From NCBI GenBank assembly GCA_035636095.1, contig DASPZU010000057.1, positions 1 through 31,962 on the forward strand: a stretch of 31,962 nt of DNA, read 5' to 3'. The notes under the pieces are model-generated. The model did not search any database, had not been told where the DNA came from, and worked only from the letters and a program-made list of their open reading frames with translations. The position numbers were made by a program, and so were the translations under genes. The number at the start of each line of letters is the position of its first letter. Within the stretch, counting starts at the first letter, position 1. Shown here in pieces: positions 8,464-16,820 of the stretch. This DNA comes from Gp7-AA10 sp035636095 (lineage in GTDB: Bacteria > Acidobacteriota > Thermoanaerobaculia > Gp7-AA8).

Positions 8464-9402
8464 TCAGGCGCGCTGCTCGATCCGAAATCGATTGACGCCG
8501 GCGCGGATCTCGTCGCCGCTGTGCACCCGCGTGTTTTGGGCCGGGAGGGTGTTGAGGAAAGTTCCGTTGCGGCTGCCCAGGTCGCGGACACGGATGTTGC
8601 CTTCAGGGTCGGGGACGACTTCGAAATGCTTGCGCGACAAGAATTCGTCGGGCACGCGCACATGACCTTCCCGCCCGACGATCAGCCCCGACGGCGGGAT
8701 CTCGAACTCCTGTCCATTGAGCGGGCCGTCGATGCACACCAGGATGTTGCGCTTGGGACCTTCGGTGGCCTGCTCGCGGTCGCGAAGTTTTTTCGCGAGC
8801 ATCGATTCATCGAGTATCTCCGTGGTCCGCAATCGGACCGGCTGCACCTGTTCGCCCGCAACCTCGGTCGGCTCGACGGTCATGAGTGCCGCGCCGGCGC
8901 GAAGCAGATGCACCCCATCGCTGAGCACGACCTCGGTGATCCGCTGGCCGTCCAGAAAGGTTCCCACGTGCGATTCCGAGTCGCGGACCACAAGCTGATC
9001 GCCATGCAGGGTGATCGAGCAGTGGCGGATATCGAGATCGGCTTCGTCGATGTCGATGTGGCAGCCTTTGCGACCGATCCACAGAGGATGCTTGCCGATG
9101 GTGAAGACGCGATCGATCGAATTTCCGCCGCTCCTCGCGATCACCCGAATCGACCGCGGCGTACCAGGCTCGGCTTCCGGCGCTGGGGGCGCCTGCGATT
9201 GTTTCTCGGTTTCGACTTTGTAGGGCTTGAGATCGATTTCCTTGACCTCGTCGGGATTGAGCAGCCGTGCCAGCACGGCCGCCTTGCTGCCGGCGATCCA
9301 TTCGCCGCAGACGCAGGTCGCGATCGCATTCGGGAGATGCACCGCGATCGCGCCGGGAACGTCGTATGCCTGGCCGCATTTCGGACAGCGGATGAGAGGC
9401 AT
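8464..9402 (-). CDS. Zinc-ribbon protein with two FHA domains
   Basis: 312-residue cytosolic protein. A short N-terminal treble-clef or zinc-ribbon-like module has Cys6 and Cys9 (CPKCG) and Cys30 and Cys32 (CVCG). A Pro/Ala/Glu-rich linker follows near 70-85. The first forkhead-associated domain covers about 90-180 (IGRKGCHIDIDEADLDIRH, then GTFLDGQRI). The second covers about 218-310 and is the more canonical: IVGREG, the SRKH phosphothreonine-binding motif, and DLGSRNGTFLN. FHA domains bind phosphothreonine peptides, so a Ser/Thr kinase partner is expected elsewhere in the genome. The first domain has RHCS in place of SxxH and may bind poorly. It probably shares a transcript with the 39-codon gene upstream and the cyclase downstream. 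The partner is unknown. Confidence 0.9.
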   Translation of the reverse strand: MPLIRCPKCGQAYDVPGAIAVHLPNAIATCVCGEWIAGSKAAVLARLLNPDEVKEIDLKPYKVETEKQSQAPPAPEAEPGTPRSIRVIARSGGNSIDRVFTIGKHPLWIGRKGCHIDIDEADLDIRHCSITLHGDQLVVRDSESHVGTFLDGQRITEVVLSDGVHLLRAGAALMTVEPTEVAGEQVQPVRLRTTEILDESMLAKKLRDREQATEGPKRNILVCIDGPLNGQEFEIPPSGLIVGREGHVRVPDEFLSRKHFEVVPDPEGNIRVRDLGSRNGTFLNTLPAQNTRVHSGDEIRAGVNRFRIEQRA

Positions 9403-9492
9403 GCGCGGATGATAGCAGCGGTACCCGCGATCAAACCCGAACGCGCTCGACGCGACGGTTGCGCGCGCGACCGGCGACGCTGCTGATGCTCT

Positions 9493-9612
9493 TCAGCGAA
9501 TCGAGAAAGGACGTTGCTCGATCTTGGCGACTTTGTCGGTGAGCGTGAACTCCGCTGCGTTTCCCGCTTTGGTGGTCAGATCGGCAGGAAGGTTCAGCCT
9601 CAGGTATCGCAT
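9493..9612 (-). CDS. Small protein of 39 residues with strong RBS, unknown function
   Basis: I do not recognise this protein. It is called because AGGAGG lies 4-5 nt before an ATG at 9612, among the strongest Shine-Dalgarno matches in the window, followed by 39 codons and a stop at 9493. A plausible promoter is also present (9652-9680). The product starts MRYLRLNLPADL and ends with a Lys/Glu/Gln/Arg-rich tail. It has no transmembrane segment, signal peptide or cysteine. A longer in-frame reading back to 9807 would run into the oppositely oriented chemoreceptor gene and is rejected. It is followed after 90 nt by the FHA gene. It could be a small regulatory protein or a leader peptide for the FHA-cyclase transcript. 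Confidence 0.6.
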   Translation of the reverse strand: MRYLRLNLPADLTTKAGNAAEFTLTDKVAKIEQRPFSIR

Positions 9613-9627
9613 GGGACCTCCTGACAG

Positions 9628-9655
9628 CTGACGCCGGATGACTAACGCCCGATGA
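9628..9655. repeat. Tandem 14-nt (2x7) repeat H upstream of the chemoreceptor gene
   Basis: CTGACGCCGGATGA (9628-9641) is followed immediately by CTAACGCCCGATGA (9642-9655), identical at 12 of 14 positions. The 14-mer can be read as two heptamers, the same period as other elements in the window, but there is no mirrored arm. It lies in the divergent gap between the 39-codon gene and the chemoreceptor and overlaps a candidate minus-strand -10. Confidence 0.6.
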
Positions 9656-9680
9656 TAGGCGTTACACTTTCGCTCGTCCA
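9652..9680 (-). promoter_or_regulatory. Candidate promoter for the small protein-FHA-cyclase transcript
   Basis: On the minus strand TGGACG (9680-9675), a 17-nt spacer and TATCAT (9657-9652) precede the 39-codon gene by a leader of about 33 nt containing AGGAGG. The -35 overlaps the ATG of the divergent chemoreceptor. A plus-strand TACACT (9663-9668) inside the spacer could be the chemoreceptor -10, 11 nt before its ATG, so the two promoters would be interlocked. Confidence 0.5.
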
Positions 9681-11401
9681 TGCCCACCAGCGACACGTCG
9701 ACGCGGCGCGCGCTCACCGTGCGGCTGCGGACGAAATTCATCGCAGCCTTCGTGGTGCAGGCTTTCTTCATCACGCTGCTGGCGGTCGCGATCGAGGAGT
9801 GGCGCATCCGTGCCGGACGCGGATCGCCGGCTTCCGATTACATCCTGGTCGGCATCACCGCGCTGATCGTCGCATTTCTTTTTGCGGCTGTCGCTACGAA
9901 ATTGATCATCAGGCCGGTCCTCGATCTCGCTGAAACCGCCACCCGCATTGCTGATGGCGATCTGACCCAACGCACGAAGATTGCGACCGGCGATGAGATC
10001 GGCGAGCTGGCGCAATCCTTCAACGATATGACGGCCAATCTCGAGAAAATGCTGACCAAGCTCCAACGGTCATCGCAGCAATTAAAAAGCGTTTTTGAAA
10101 CCGTGAGCTCACGCAGCGGGACGGTCGTCGATCGCGTCGACGGCCAGCGCGCAATCGTCGACGACGCCTATCGCTCCATCGATCAGTTGAATAGCGGCGT
10201 CGGAAAGATCACCGACAACGTCGAATCGCTGTCGGCGGCATCGGAGGAGACGTCGGCATCGATGCTGGAGATGGCGGCCTCGATCGAGGAAGTCAGCAAA
10301 CAGACCGATACTCTTTTTCGCTCGGTCGAGGAGACCGCCACCGCGACGGAGCAGATGGTCTCCTCGATCAACGAAGTCGATCGCAACATCGAATATCTCT
10401 CCAGCTTCGTGACCGAGACGTCATCGTCGATGGTCGAGATGACGGCCTCGATCGGCCAGGTGGAAGGGAACGCCGCGCGCTCCTACGACCTGTCGCTGGC
10501 GGCCGCGAAAGCCGCAGAATCGGGCATGAAGGCGGTGCGGGAAACGATCGAGGCGATGGAGCACATTCGCAAGGCGGTCGTCGACGCCAACGGAGTCGTG
10601 GCGCGCCTGGGCGAGCGCTCGGTCGCCATCGGACGCATTCTCAACGTCATCGAGGATGTCGCAGAACAGACGAACCTGCTGGCGTTGAACGCCGCGATTT
10701 TGGCGGCGCAGGCAGGAGAGCATGGCAAGGGCTTTTCCGTCGTCGCCGGCGAGATCCGCGAGCTGGCCGAGCGCACGGCATCGTCGACGCGAGAGATCGG
10801 CGCGCTCATTCAATCGGTGCAGCAGGAAGTGCGCAATGCCCTGGTCTCGATGCAAACGGGCACCAAGCTGGTGGAAGAAGGTGTCGGCCTGTCGCACGAA
10901 GCCGGCAAGGCGCTGACGAACATTCTGGAATCGGCCACCACGTCATCCAACATGGGGAAGGAAATCGCGGCCGCGACAAACCAGCAGGCCAAGGGAAGCG
11001 AGACCGTCACGCGCGCCGTGGAGAAATTGCAAGGGATGGTGAAGCAAGTCAACGCTGCGACGGCGCAGCAGGCGCAGGGCTCGGAGCACATTCGCAAAGC
11101 CGTCGATTCGATGCGCGACGTCGCGCGCTACGTGCGCCAGGCGATGACGGAACAGAAATCGGGATCCTCGATGATCTCGTTGTCGGCCGAACACATGATC
11201 GAGAGGATTCATCAGATTTTCCAGGCCGCCGCCAACCAATCGACCCAAAGTGAGACCATCATGAAGACCGTCCAGGAGGTGCGCGCGGTCGCGGAAGAGA
11301 ATCGCAAGTCGGCCAGCGAGATGAACGATTCGCTGACGCTGCTGTCGGATGCCATCCGCAGCCTCGACGAGGAAGTGCGGAGATTCCGAGTCCGCGCATG
11401 A
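9680..11401 (+). CDS. Methyl-accepting chemotaxis protein without periplasmic sensor domain
   Basis: 573-residue inner-membrane receptor. TM1 covers about 19-38 and TM2 about 55-76, separated by a loop of only about 16 residues, so there is no extracytoplasmic ligand domain. HAMP follows (about 77-130, RPVLDLAETATRIADGDL) and then a long cytoplasmic coiled-coil signalling domain. The hairpin tip near 322-368 reads EQTNLLALNAAILAAQAGEHGKGF. The usual Glu and Arg of NAAIEAARAGE are replaced by Leu and Gln, a variant I have seen in other receptor families. It must sense through the membrane, cytoplasm or a partner. The TGA overlaps the cheW start by 4 nt (ATGA), indicating translational coupling. 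No cheA, cheR or cheB is nearby. Neighbouring pil genes suggest twitching motility as a possible target (inference). Confidence 0.95.
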   Translation: MPTSDTSTRRALTVRLRTKFIAAFVVQAFFITLLAVAIEEWRIRAGRGSPASDYILVGITALIVAFLFAAVATKLIIRPVLDLAETATRIADGDLTQRTKIATGDEIGELAQSFNDMTANLEKMLTKLQRSSQQLKSVFETVSSRSGTVVDRVDGQRAIVDDAYRSIDQLNSGVGKITDNVESLSAASEETSASMLEMAASIEEVSKQTDTLFRSVEETATATEQMVSSINEVDRNIEYLSSFVTETSSSMVEMTASIGQVEGNAARSYDLSLAAAKAAESGMKAVRETIEAMEHIRKAVVDANGVVARLGERSVAIGRILNVIEDVAEQTNLLALNAAILAAQAGEHGKGFSVVAGEIRELAERTASSTREIGALIQSVQQEVRNALVSMQTGTKLVEEGVGLSHEAGKALTNILESATTSSNMGKEIAAATNQQAKGSETVTRAVEKLQGMVKQVNAATAQQAQGSEHIRKAVDSMRDVARYVRQAMTEQKSGSSMISLSAEHMIERIHQIFQAAANQSTQSETIMKTVQEVRAVAEENRKSASEMNDSLTLLSDAIRSLDEEVRRFRVRA

Positions 11402-11865
11402 GCGCGCGCGCTCTTCGCTTCATTGCGTTCCGAGTCGGAGCAGAGACGTTTCTCATCGACATCATGGCCGTCCGTCAGATCGTGATGGCCGGCAAGACGA
11501 CCAGCGTGCCCACCGCGCCGTCGTTCATTGAAGGCGTGATCGTGTATCGCAATGAAGTGATCCCGGTCGTCGACGTTCACGCCCGGCTCTATCCACAGCG
11601 CCAGGCCGCCGGAGAGCGGACGTTGATCTTGTTGACGCATACCATTGCGGGCGTGATCGGCCTCAAAGTGTCCGAGGTCCGCCGCATCGTGACGCTGAGC
11701 AGTGAGGAGCTGCTGCCGGCGCCGGCGACGGTGCGCGGCGTTCGCGGCGAATTTCTGGTCGCGATCGCGCCGCACGGCGAAGAAGTTTTCCTCGTGCTGG
11801 ACGTCGATCACCTGCTCACCGGCGACGAGCAGCGCCAGCTGGCCAGTCTGACGCCTGGCGCCTGA
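11398..11865 (+). CDS. cheW: CheW-like coupling protein
   Basis: 155-residue single CheW domain that links receptors to a CheA kinase. It begins LRFIAFRVGAETFLIDIMAV, the usual first beta strands, with the conserved segment GVIVYRNEVIPVVDVHARL near 46-64 and VSEVRRIVTL near 91-100. No second domain. It overlaps the receptor gene upstream by 4 nt, so it is probably the dedicated adaptor of that receptor. The last codons and the TGA (11863-11865) are formed by heptamer array G (11849-11876), so the C-terminus SLTPGA is encoded by the repeat. No CheA lies in the window. Confidence 0.93.
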   Translation: MSARALRFIAFRVGAETFLIDIMAVRQIVMAGKTTSVPTAPSFIEGVIVYRNEVIPVVDVHARLYPQRQAAGERTLILLTHTIAGVIGLKVSEVRRIVTLSSEELLPAPATVRGVRGEFLVAIAPHGEEVFLVLDVDHLLTGDEQRQLASLTPGA

Positions 11866-11876
11866 CGCCGGACGCC
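11849..11876. repeat. One-armed heptamer array G (4 units)
   Basis: Four tandem heptamers, TGACGCC, TGGCGCC, TGACGCC and GGACGCC, span the cheW stop codon and end immediately before the TTG at 11877. No mirrored arm is present, unlike elements A to F. It looks like half of such an element. Confidence 0.7.
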
Positions 11877-11891
11877 TTGTATTCTTCGCCC

Positions 11892-12908
11892 GTGTTCGCG
11901 CGTACGCGGCTGCTGCAGATCACCAGGGCCATGCAGGGGAAGCTGGTGGTGGTGTATGGCGACATCGTCGCGGATCGCTTCGTGTATGGAACTCCGAAGC
12001 GCATCTCGCGCGAAGCGCCCGTCCTCATCCTTCGCCGATACCGCGAAGACATCCTCCTGGGCGGCGGCGGCAATGCCATCAACAACATCCTGGCCTTAGG
12101 CGGGCTCCCCATTCCGGTCTCGGTCCTCGGCCGCGACACGCACGGGGACCAACTCATCGAGACAATGACTTCGCAGGGCATCGACTGCAGCGGAATTCTT
12201 CGCGTCGATCGCTATCAGACGCCGACCAAGGTGCGAATCCTGGGCGGATTCCCGCACAGCTCGCGACAGCAGATCGTGCGGTACGACATCGAAGACACGT
12301 TCGTGGTGACGGAAGAAGAATCGCGGCGATTTGCGGCATTGCTTCGCGATCAAATGAGCGTGTGCCACGCCGGACTGATCAGCGATTACGGCTACGGCGT
12401 CGTCACGCCGATGCTGGCCGCCAACCTCACCGCGTTTGCGACGCGGAGGCCCATCACGCTCGACTCGCGCTACGACCTCCTGCGATATCCCGACGTCTCC
12501 GCTGCCACCCCGAACGAGGAAGAGGCCGCCGCTGCGGCAGGGATCTCGCTGATCGACAACGACGACGATCGTATTCAGGAAGTGGCCGACGCGCTGCGGC
12601 AAAGTCTGGATTGCGATGCCGTGCTCATCACGCGAGGCAGCCGCGGCATGGCCCTGTTCGAGGGGGATGGCCGCGCGCCGATTTTTATTCCGGTTTACGG
12701 GACCGATCAGGTCGCGGATGTCACTGGCGCGGGCGACACGGTCATCGCGACGTTCACGCTGGCGCTGGCGGCCGGCGCGTCATACGCCGAAGCGGCCAAG
12801 CTCGCGAATTACGGCGGCGGCATCGTGGTGATGAAGATGGGAACAGCGACAGTGTCGAACGACGAGCTCCGACACGCCATCGAGCGCGACGAAGAATTGA
12901 AATCGTGA
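11892..12908 (+). CDS. D-glycero-beta-D-manno-heptose-7-phosphate kinase (HldE N-domain type, PfkB fold)
   Basis: Phosphorylates D-manno-heptose 7-phosphate at C1 to give the 1,7-bisphosphate in ADP-heptose synthesis for LPS core. About 338 residues. The family start RLLQITRAMQGKLVVVYGD leads to RISREAPVLIL and the PfkB signature GGGGNAINN near 58-66. The C-terminal catalytic signature DVTGAGDT is near 275-282, with the base Asp present. I choose the GTG at 11892, which has a TATTCT -10 exactly 6 nt upstream; a TTG at 11877 would add five residues, and an ATG at 11931 would cut a conserved helix. In E. coli this domain is fused to the adenylyltransferase. Here the next gene supplies that activity and overlaps by 4 nt (GTGA). 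Confidence 0.9.
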   Translation: MFARTRLLQITRAMQGKLVVVYGDIVADRFVYGTPKRISREAPVLILRRYREDILLGGGGNAINNILALGGLPIPVSVLGRDTHGDQLIETMTSQGIDCSGILRVDRYQTPTKVRILGGFPHSSRQQIVRYDIEDTFVVTEEESRRFAALLRDQMSVCHAGLISDYGYGVVTPMLAANLTAFATRRPITLDSRYDLLRYPDVSAATPNEEEAAAAAGISLIDNDDDRIQEVADALRQSLDCDAVLITRGSRGMALFEGDGRAPIFIPVYGTDQVADVTGAGDTVIATFTLALAAGASYAEAAKLANYGGGIVVMKMGTATVSNDELRHAIERDEELKS

Positions 12909-13384
12909 ACGCGCCCATCCTCACCGAGACGGAACTTCTCCAGCGCGTCGCCCATGACGAGCGCGCCGCCGGCAAAACGATCGCGTTTGCGAACGGCGTG
13001 TTCGATGTGCTGCATGTCGGGCACGTACGCTATCTGCAGGACGCGTCGAGACAAGCCGACATCCTGGTGGTCGGCGTGAACGGCGACGCATCGGTGCGCG
13101 CGCTCAAGGGCGAGGGAAGGCCGGTGACGCATGAACGCGAGCGTGCGGAAGTTGTTTCCGCGATTCGCGGCGTCTCGTACGTCGTGGTCTTTCACGACAG
13201 CAGCCCGGCGCGGCTGATCGCGGTGCTCAAACCCGACGTGCACTGCAAAGGGACGGATTACACAGCCGAGACTGTGCCCGAGCGCGAAGTCGTGCTGGCG
13301 TACGGCGGCCGGATCGCGATCTGCGGCGATGCCAAGGAACATTCGACCACCGCGATTCTTCGAAGGTTGAGGGATGAGGGCTGA
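12905..13384 (+). CDS. D-glycero-beta-D-manno-heptose 1-phosphate adenylyltransferase (HldE C-domain type)
   Basis: Transfers AMP to heptose 1-phosphate to form ADP-heptose. 159 residues, nucleotidyltransferase superfamily: NGVFDVLHVGHVRYL near 30-44 contains the HxGH active-site motif. GVNGDASVRALKG and KPDVHCKGTDYT follow as the conserved substrate and ribityl-type motifs. The GTG at 12905 overlaps the kinase stop by 4 nt, indicating coupling. A longer open frame back to 12362 lies entirely inside the kinase gene in another frame and is rejected. The last codons (LRDEG) and the TGA are formed by heptamer hairpin D, so the natural C-terminus has been set by the repeat. Confidence 0.92.
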   Translation: MNAPILTETELLQRVAHDERAAGKTIAFANGVFDVLHVGHVRYLQDASRQADILVVGVNGDASVRALKGEGRPVTHERERAEVVSAIRGVSYVVVFHDSSPARLIAVLKPDVHCKGTDYTAETVPEREVVLAYGGRIAICGDAKEHSTTAILRRLRDEG

Positions 13385-13438
13385 GGGATGAGGGATGACG
13401 CGGAAGATCCATCCCTCCGCCCTCCGCCCTCATCCCTC
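13369..13438. repeat. Mirrored heptamer-array hairpin D (4+4 units), inside two coding ends
   Basis: The left arm is GAGGGAT, GAGGGCT, GAGGGAT, GAGGGAT (13369-13396). A 14-nt centre follows. The right arm is ATCCCTC, CGCCCTC, CGCCCTC, ATCCCTC (13411-13438). The arms are complementary at 25 of 28 positions. The stop codon of the adenylyltransferase (13382-13384) and the ATG of the next gene (13388) both lie in the left arm. The right arm is translated as the Ser/Leu/Arg/Pro-rich N-terminus of the heptosyltransferase. Confidence 0.9.
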
Positions 13439-14275
13439 CTCGTCATTCGCCTCTCCGCCTTCGGCGACGTCATCCACACCATTCCGGCGGTGGTGGCGCT
13501 GCGCCCGCATTTCGAGATCGAGTGGGCGGTGCGATCGGCCTATCGCGAGATGGTGGAGATCGTCGCCGGCGTGCGTCCGATTGCGCCGGCGTTTCGCGAG
13601 CTTCGGCATCACGATCGCGTGGTCGACTTTCAGGGTCTGATCAAGTCGGGTTTTCTGGCCTGGATTTCAGGTGCGCGCCATCGCTACGGTTTCGCGCGCG
13701 ATTTCATTCGTGAGAAGCCGGCGTCGTGGTTCGTCAATCGTCCGGTCGCGATCGATCCGGCAAAGCATGTCGTCGAATGGAATCTTCAACTGGCGCGCGC
13801 CCTCGCTCCGGAAATCGCGATGCCGCGGGTCGACTTCTCGCCGTTCGCCGCAGACGGCCCGCGCGGATTCGAAGGGCGCGTTGTGCTGCTGCCATCAGCC
13901 GGTCGTCCGGAAAAGGAGTGGCCGGTCGAGCGCTTTCGTGAGCTGGCCAAGCGAATCGGTCCAAAAGCGCTGGTGGCCTGGGGTCCGAACGAGCGCCAAC
14001 GCGCAGCGGCAATCGAAGCCGAGCTCGCTCCGCCGACGAAGCTTCGCGAGCTGGCCCGCGTCCTGCGGGACGCATCCGTCGTGATCGGCGGTGACACCGG
14101 CCCGCTGCACCTCGCCGCCGCCCTCGGCACTCGCGTGGTTGGGCTGTACGGACCGACAAATCCGGCCCGCAATGGACCGTATGGCCAGATTGAGAATTGC
14201 GTCACGACTTTTTCCTCGACTAAATCGATGTTAGATATTAGTATCGATAATATATTACGAAAAATAGAACAATGA
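13388..14275 (+). CDS. Glycosyltransferase family 9, probable LPS heptosyltransferase
   Basis: 295 residues; adds ADP-heptose to the LPS inner core at the cytoplasmic face of the inner membrane. The conserved N-terminal strand and loop LLVIRLSAFGDVIHTIPAVV begins only at residue 17; most family members start here. The first 16 residues (Asp, Arg, Pro, Ser-rich) are encoded by hairpin element D, and no alternative start codon exists closer to the conserved part. Later motifs are VVDFQGLIKSG near 78, LLPSAGRPEKEWP near 166 and the nucleotide-sugar site GGDTGPLHLAAALGT near 234. The last 23 codons are strikingly AT-rich (14205-14275), with repeated TTA and ATA, yet still encode the usual C-terminal helix. 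The TGA overlaps the next ATG by 4 nt. Confidence 0.92.
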   Translation: MRDDAEDPSLRPPPSSLLVIRLSAFGDVIHTIPAVVALRPHFEIEWAVRSAYREMVEIVAGVRPIAPAFRELRHHDRVVDFQGLIKSGFLAWISGARHRYGFARDFIREKPASWFVNRPVAIDPAKHVVEWNLQLARALAPEIAMPRVDFSPFAADGPRGFEGRVVLLPSAGRPEKEWPVERFRELAKRIGPKALVAWGPNERQRAAAIEAELAPPTKLRELARVLRDASVVIGGDTGPLHLAAALGTRVVGLYGPTNPARNGPYGQIENCVTTFSSTKSMLDISIDNILRKIEQ

Positions 14276-15000
14276 GCTTGCTTCTGTTCGCGACCCTGAT
14301 AACGAACATCTTCGCAGCCGGGGAAACCCTCGATTACGAATTGAGCTGGATCGGCGTCGCTGGAGGCCACCTGCGCATGACCATCGGTCCACAGCCGCAG
14401 GAACCTGCGCATTTCAAAATGACCTCGGTCGCGCAGTCGAGCTCCTCATTCGCATTTCTCTTCAAGGTCCGCGACGAGATCACCTCGATCGTCAATGTTG
14501 ATGACTTCTCGACCATCCGATACGAGAAACACCTCAACGAGCGCGGAAGGTACAAGGACGACATCACGACCATCGACGAGCGGCGGAAGATCGCCACCCG
14601 CCGACGACCGAATCACAACAACGACGTCGTTCCCGTTCCCAAGCCGGTTTTCGATCCGCTCTCGCTTGTTTTTCACCTCCGCGACTTGCCCCTGCAGCCC
14701 GGCACGGTTGAGCGCTTCACGGTTTTCGCCGATGGCAAGGTCTACACGCTGGAGGCGAGGGTCACCAAACGCGAATCTCTTTCGACGCCGGCCGGCAATT
14801 TCAACACTGTCGTGGTCCAACCGAAGATGCTTGCCGGCGGACTCTTCCGTGGAGAGGGCGATCTGACAATCTGGTACACAGATGATCCACGTCACATCCC
14901 GGTCCGCATCAGATCCGACCTCAAAGTTGGATCGATTGTGGCCACCCTGCGCAGCGTGCGAACGGGCGTATCGAGCCCCCAGCCGCAGTTCTCAAAATAA
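14272..15000 (+). CDS. DUF3108 secreted or periplasmic protein
   Basis: 242 residues. A hydrophobic N-terminus (about 1-16, ending NIFAAGE) looks like a short signal peptide, so the protein is probably periplasmic. The body resembles the DUF3108 family: ETLDYELSWIGVAGG near the start, SFLFKVRDEI-type strand segments, the central FDPLSLVFHLRDLPL, and the C-terminal IWYTDDPRHIPVRIRSDLKVGS. The family is beta-rich and often found near envelope genes; its biochemical role is not established. It is translationally coupled to the heptosyltransferase (ATGA overlap), which suggests a job in LPS or outer-membrane assembly (inference). The 92-nt gap that follows contains the pilB promoter. Confidence 0.8.
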   Translation: MSLLLFATLITNIFAAGETLDYELSWIGVAGGHLRMTIGPQPQEPAHFKMTSVAQSSSSFAFLFKVRDEITSIVNVDDFSTIRYEKHLNERGRYKDDITTIDERRKIATRRRPNHNNDVVPVPKPVFDPLSLVFHLRDLPLQPGTVERFTVFADGKVYTLEARVTKRESLSTPAGNFNTVVVQPKMLAGGLFRGEGDLTIWYTDDPRHIPVRIRSDLKVGSIVATLRSVRTGVSSPQPQFSK

Positions 15001-15007
15001 AAGCGCG

Positions 15008-15036
15008 TTGACCGCTGTTTGCGACCACGGTAAACT
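15008..15036 (+). promoter_or_regulatory. Promoter of the pilB-pilT-pilC-pilS genes
   Basis: TTGACC (15008-15013), a 17-nt spacer and TAAACT (15031-15036) lie 56 nt before the pilB ATG, just after the DUF3108 stop. This is a good sigma70-type match. It shows no GG-N10-GC of the sigma54 type, although the nearby PilS is of a class that elsewhere acts through sigma54. Confidence 0.75.
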
Positions 15037-15092
15037 CGACCGTTCGATCCAAATTCTAGGAAATCTATGTACTTCCTCGGCAATACCCTTAA

Positions 15093-16808
<1,716 letters not shown>

Positions 16809-16820
16809 ACGGGAGAAAAC

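Noticed and set aside
9403..9492. GC-rich inverted sequence in the gap between the small gene and the FHA gene
   Set aside because: Short CG-rich complementary words occur, but there is no consistent stem, period or T-tract; I see nothing I can support there.
12362..12904. In-frame extension of the heptose adenylyltransferase by 181 codons
   Set aside because: It lies wholly inside the kinase gene in another frame with Arg-rich, motif-free sequence. The GTG at 12905 gives the normal length.
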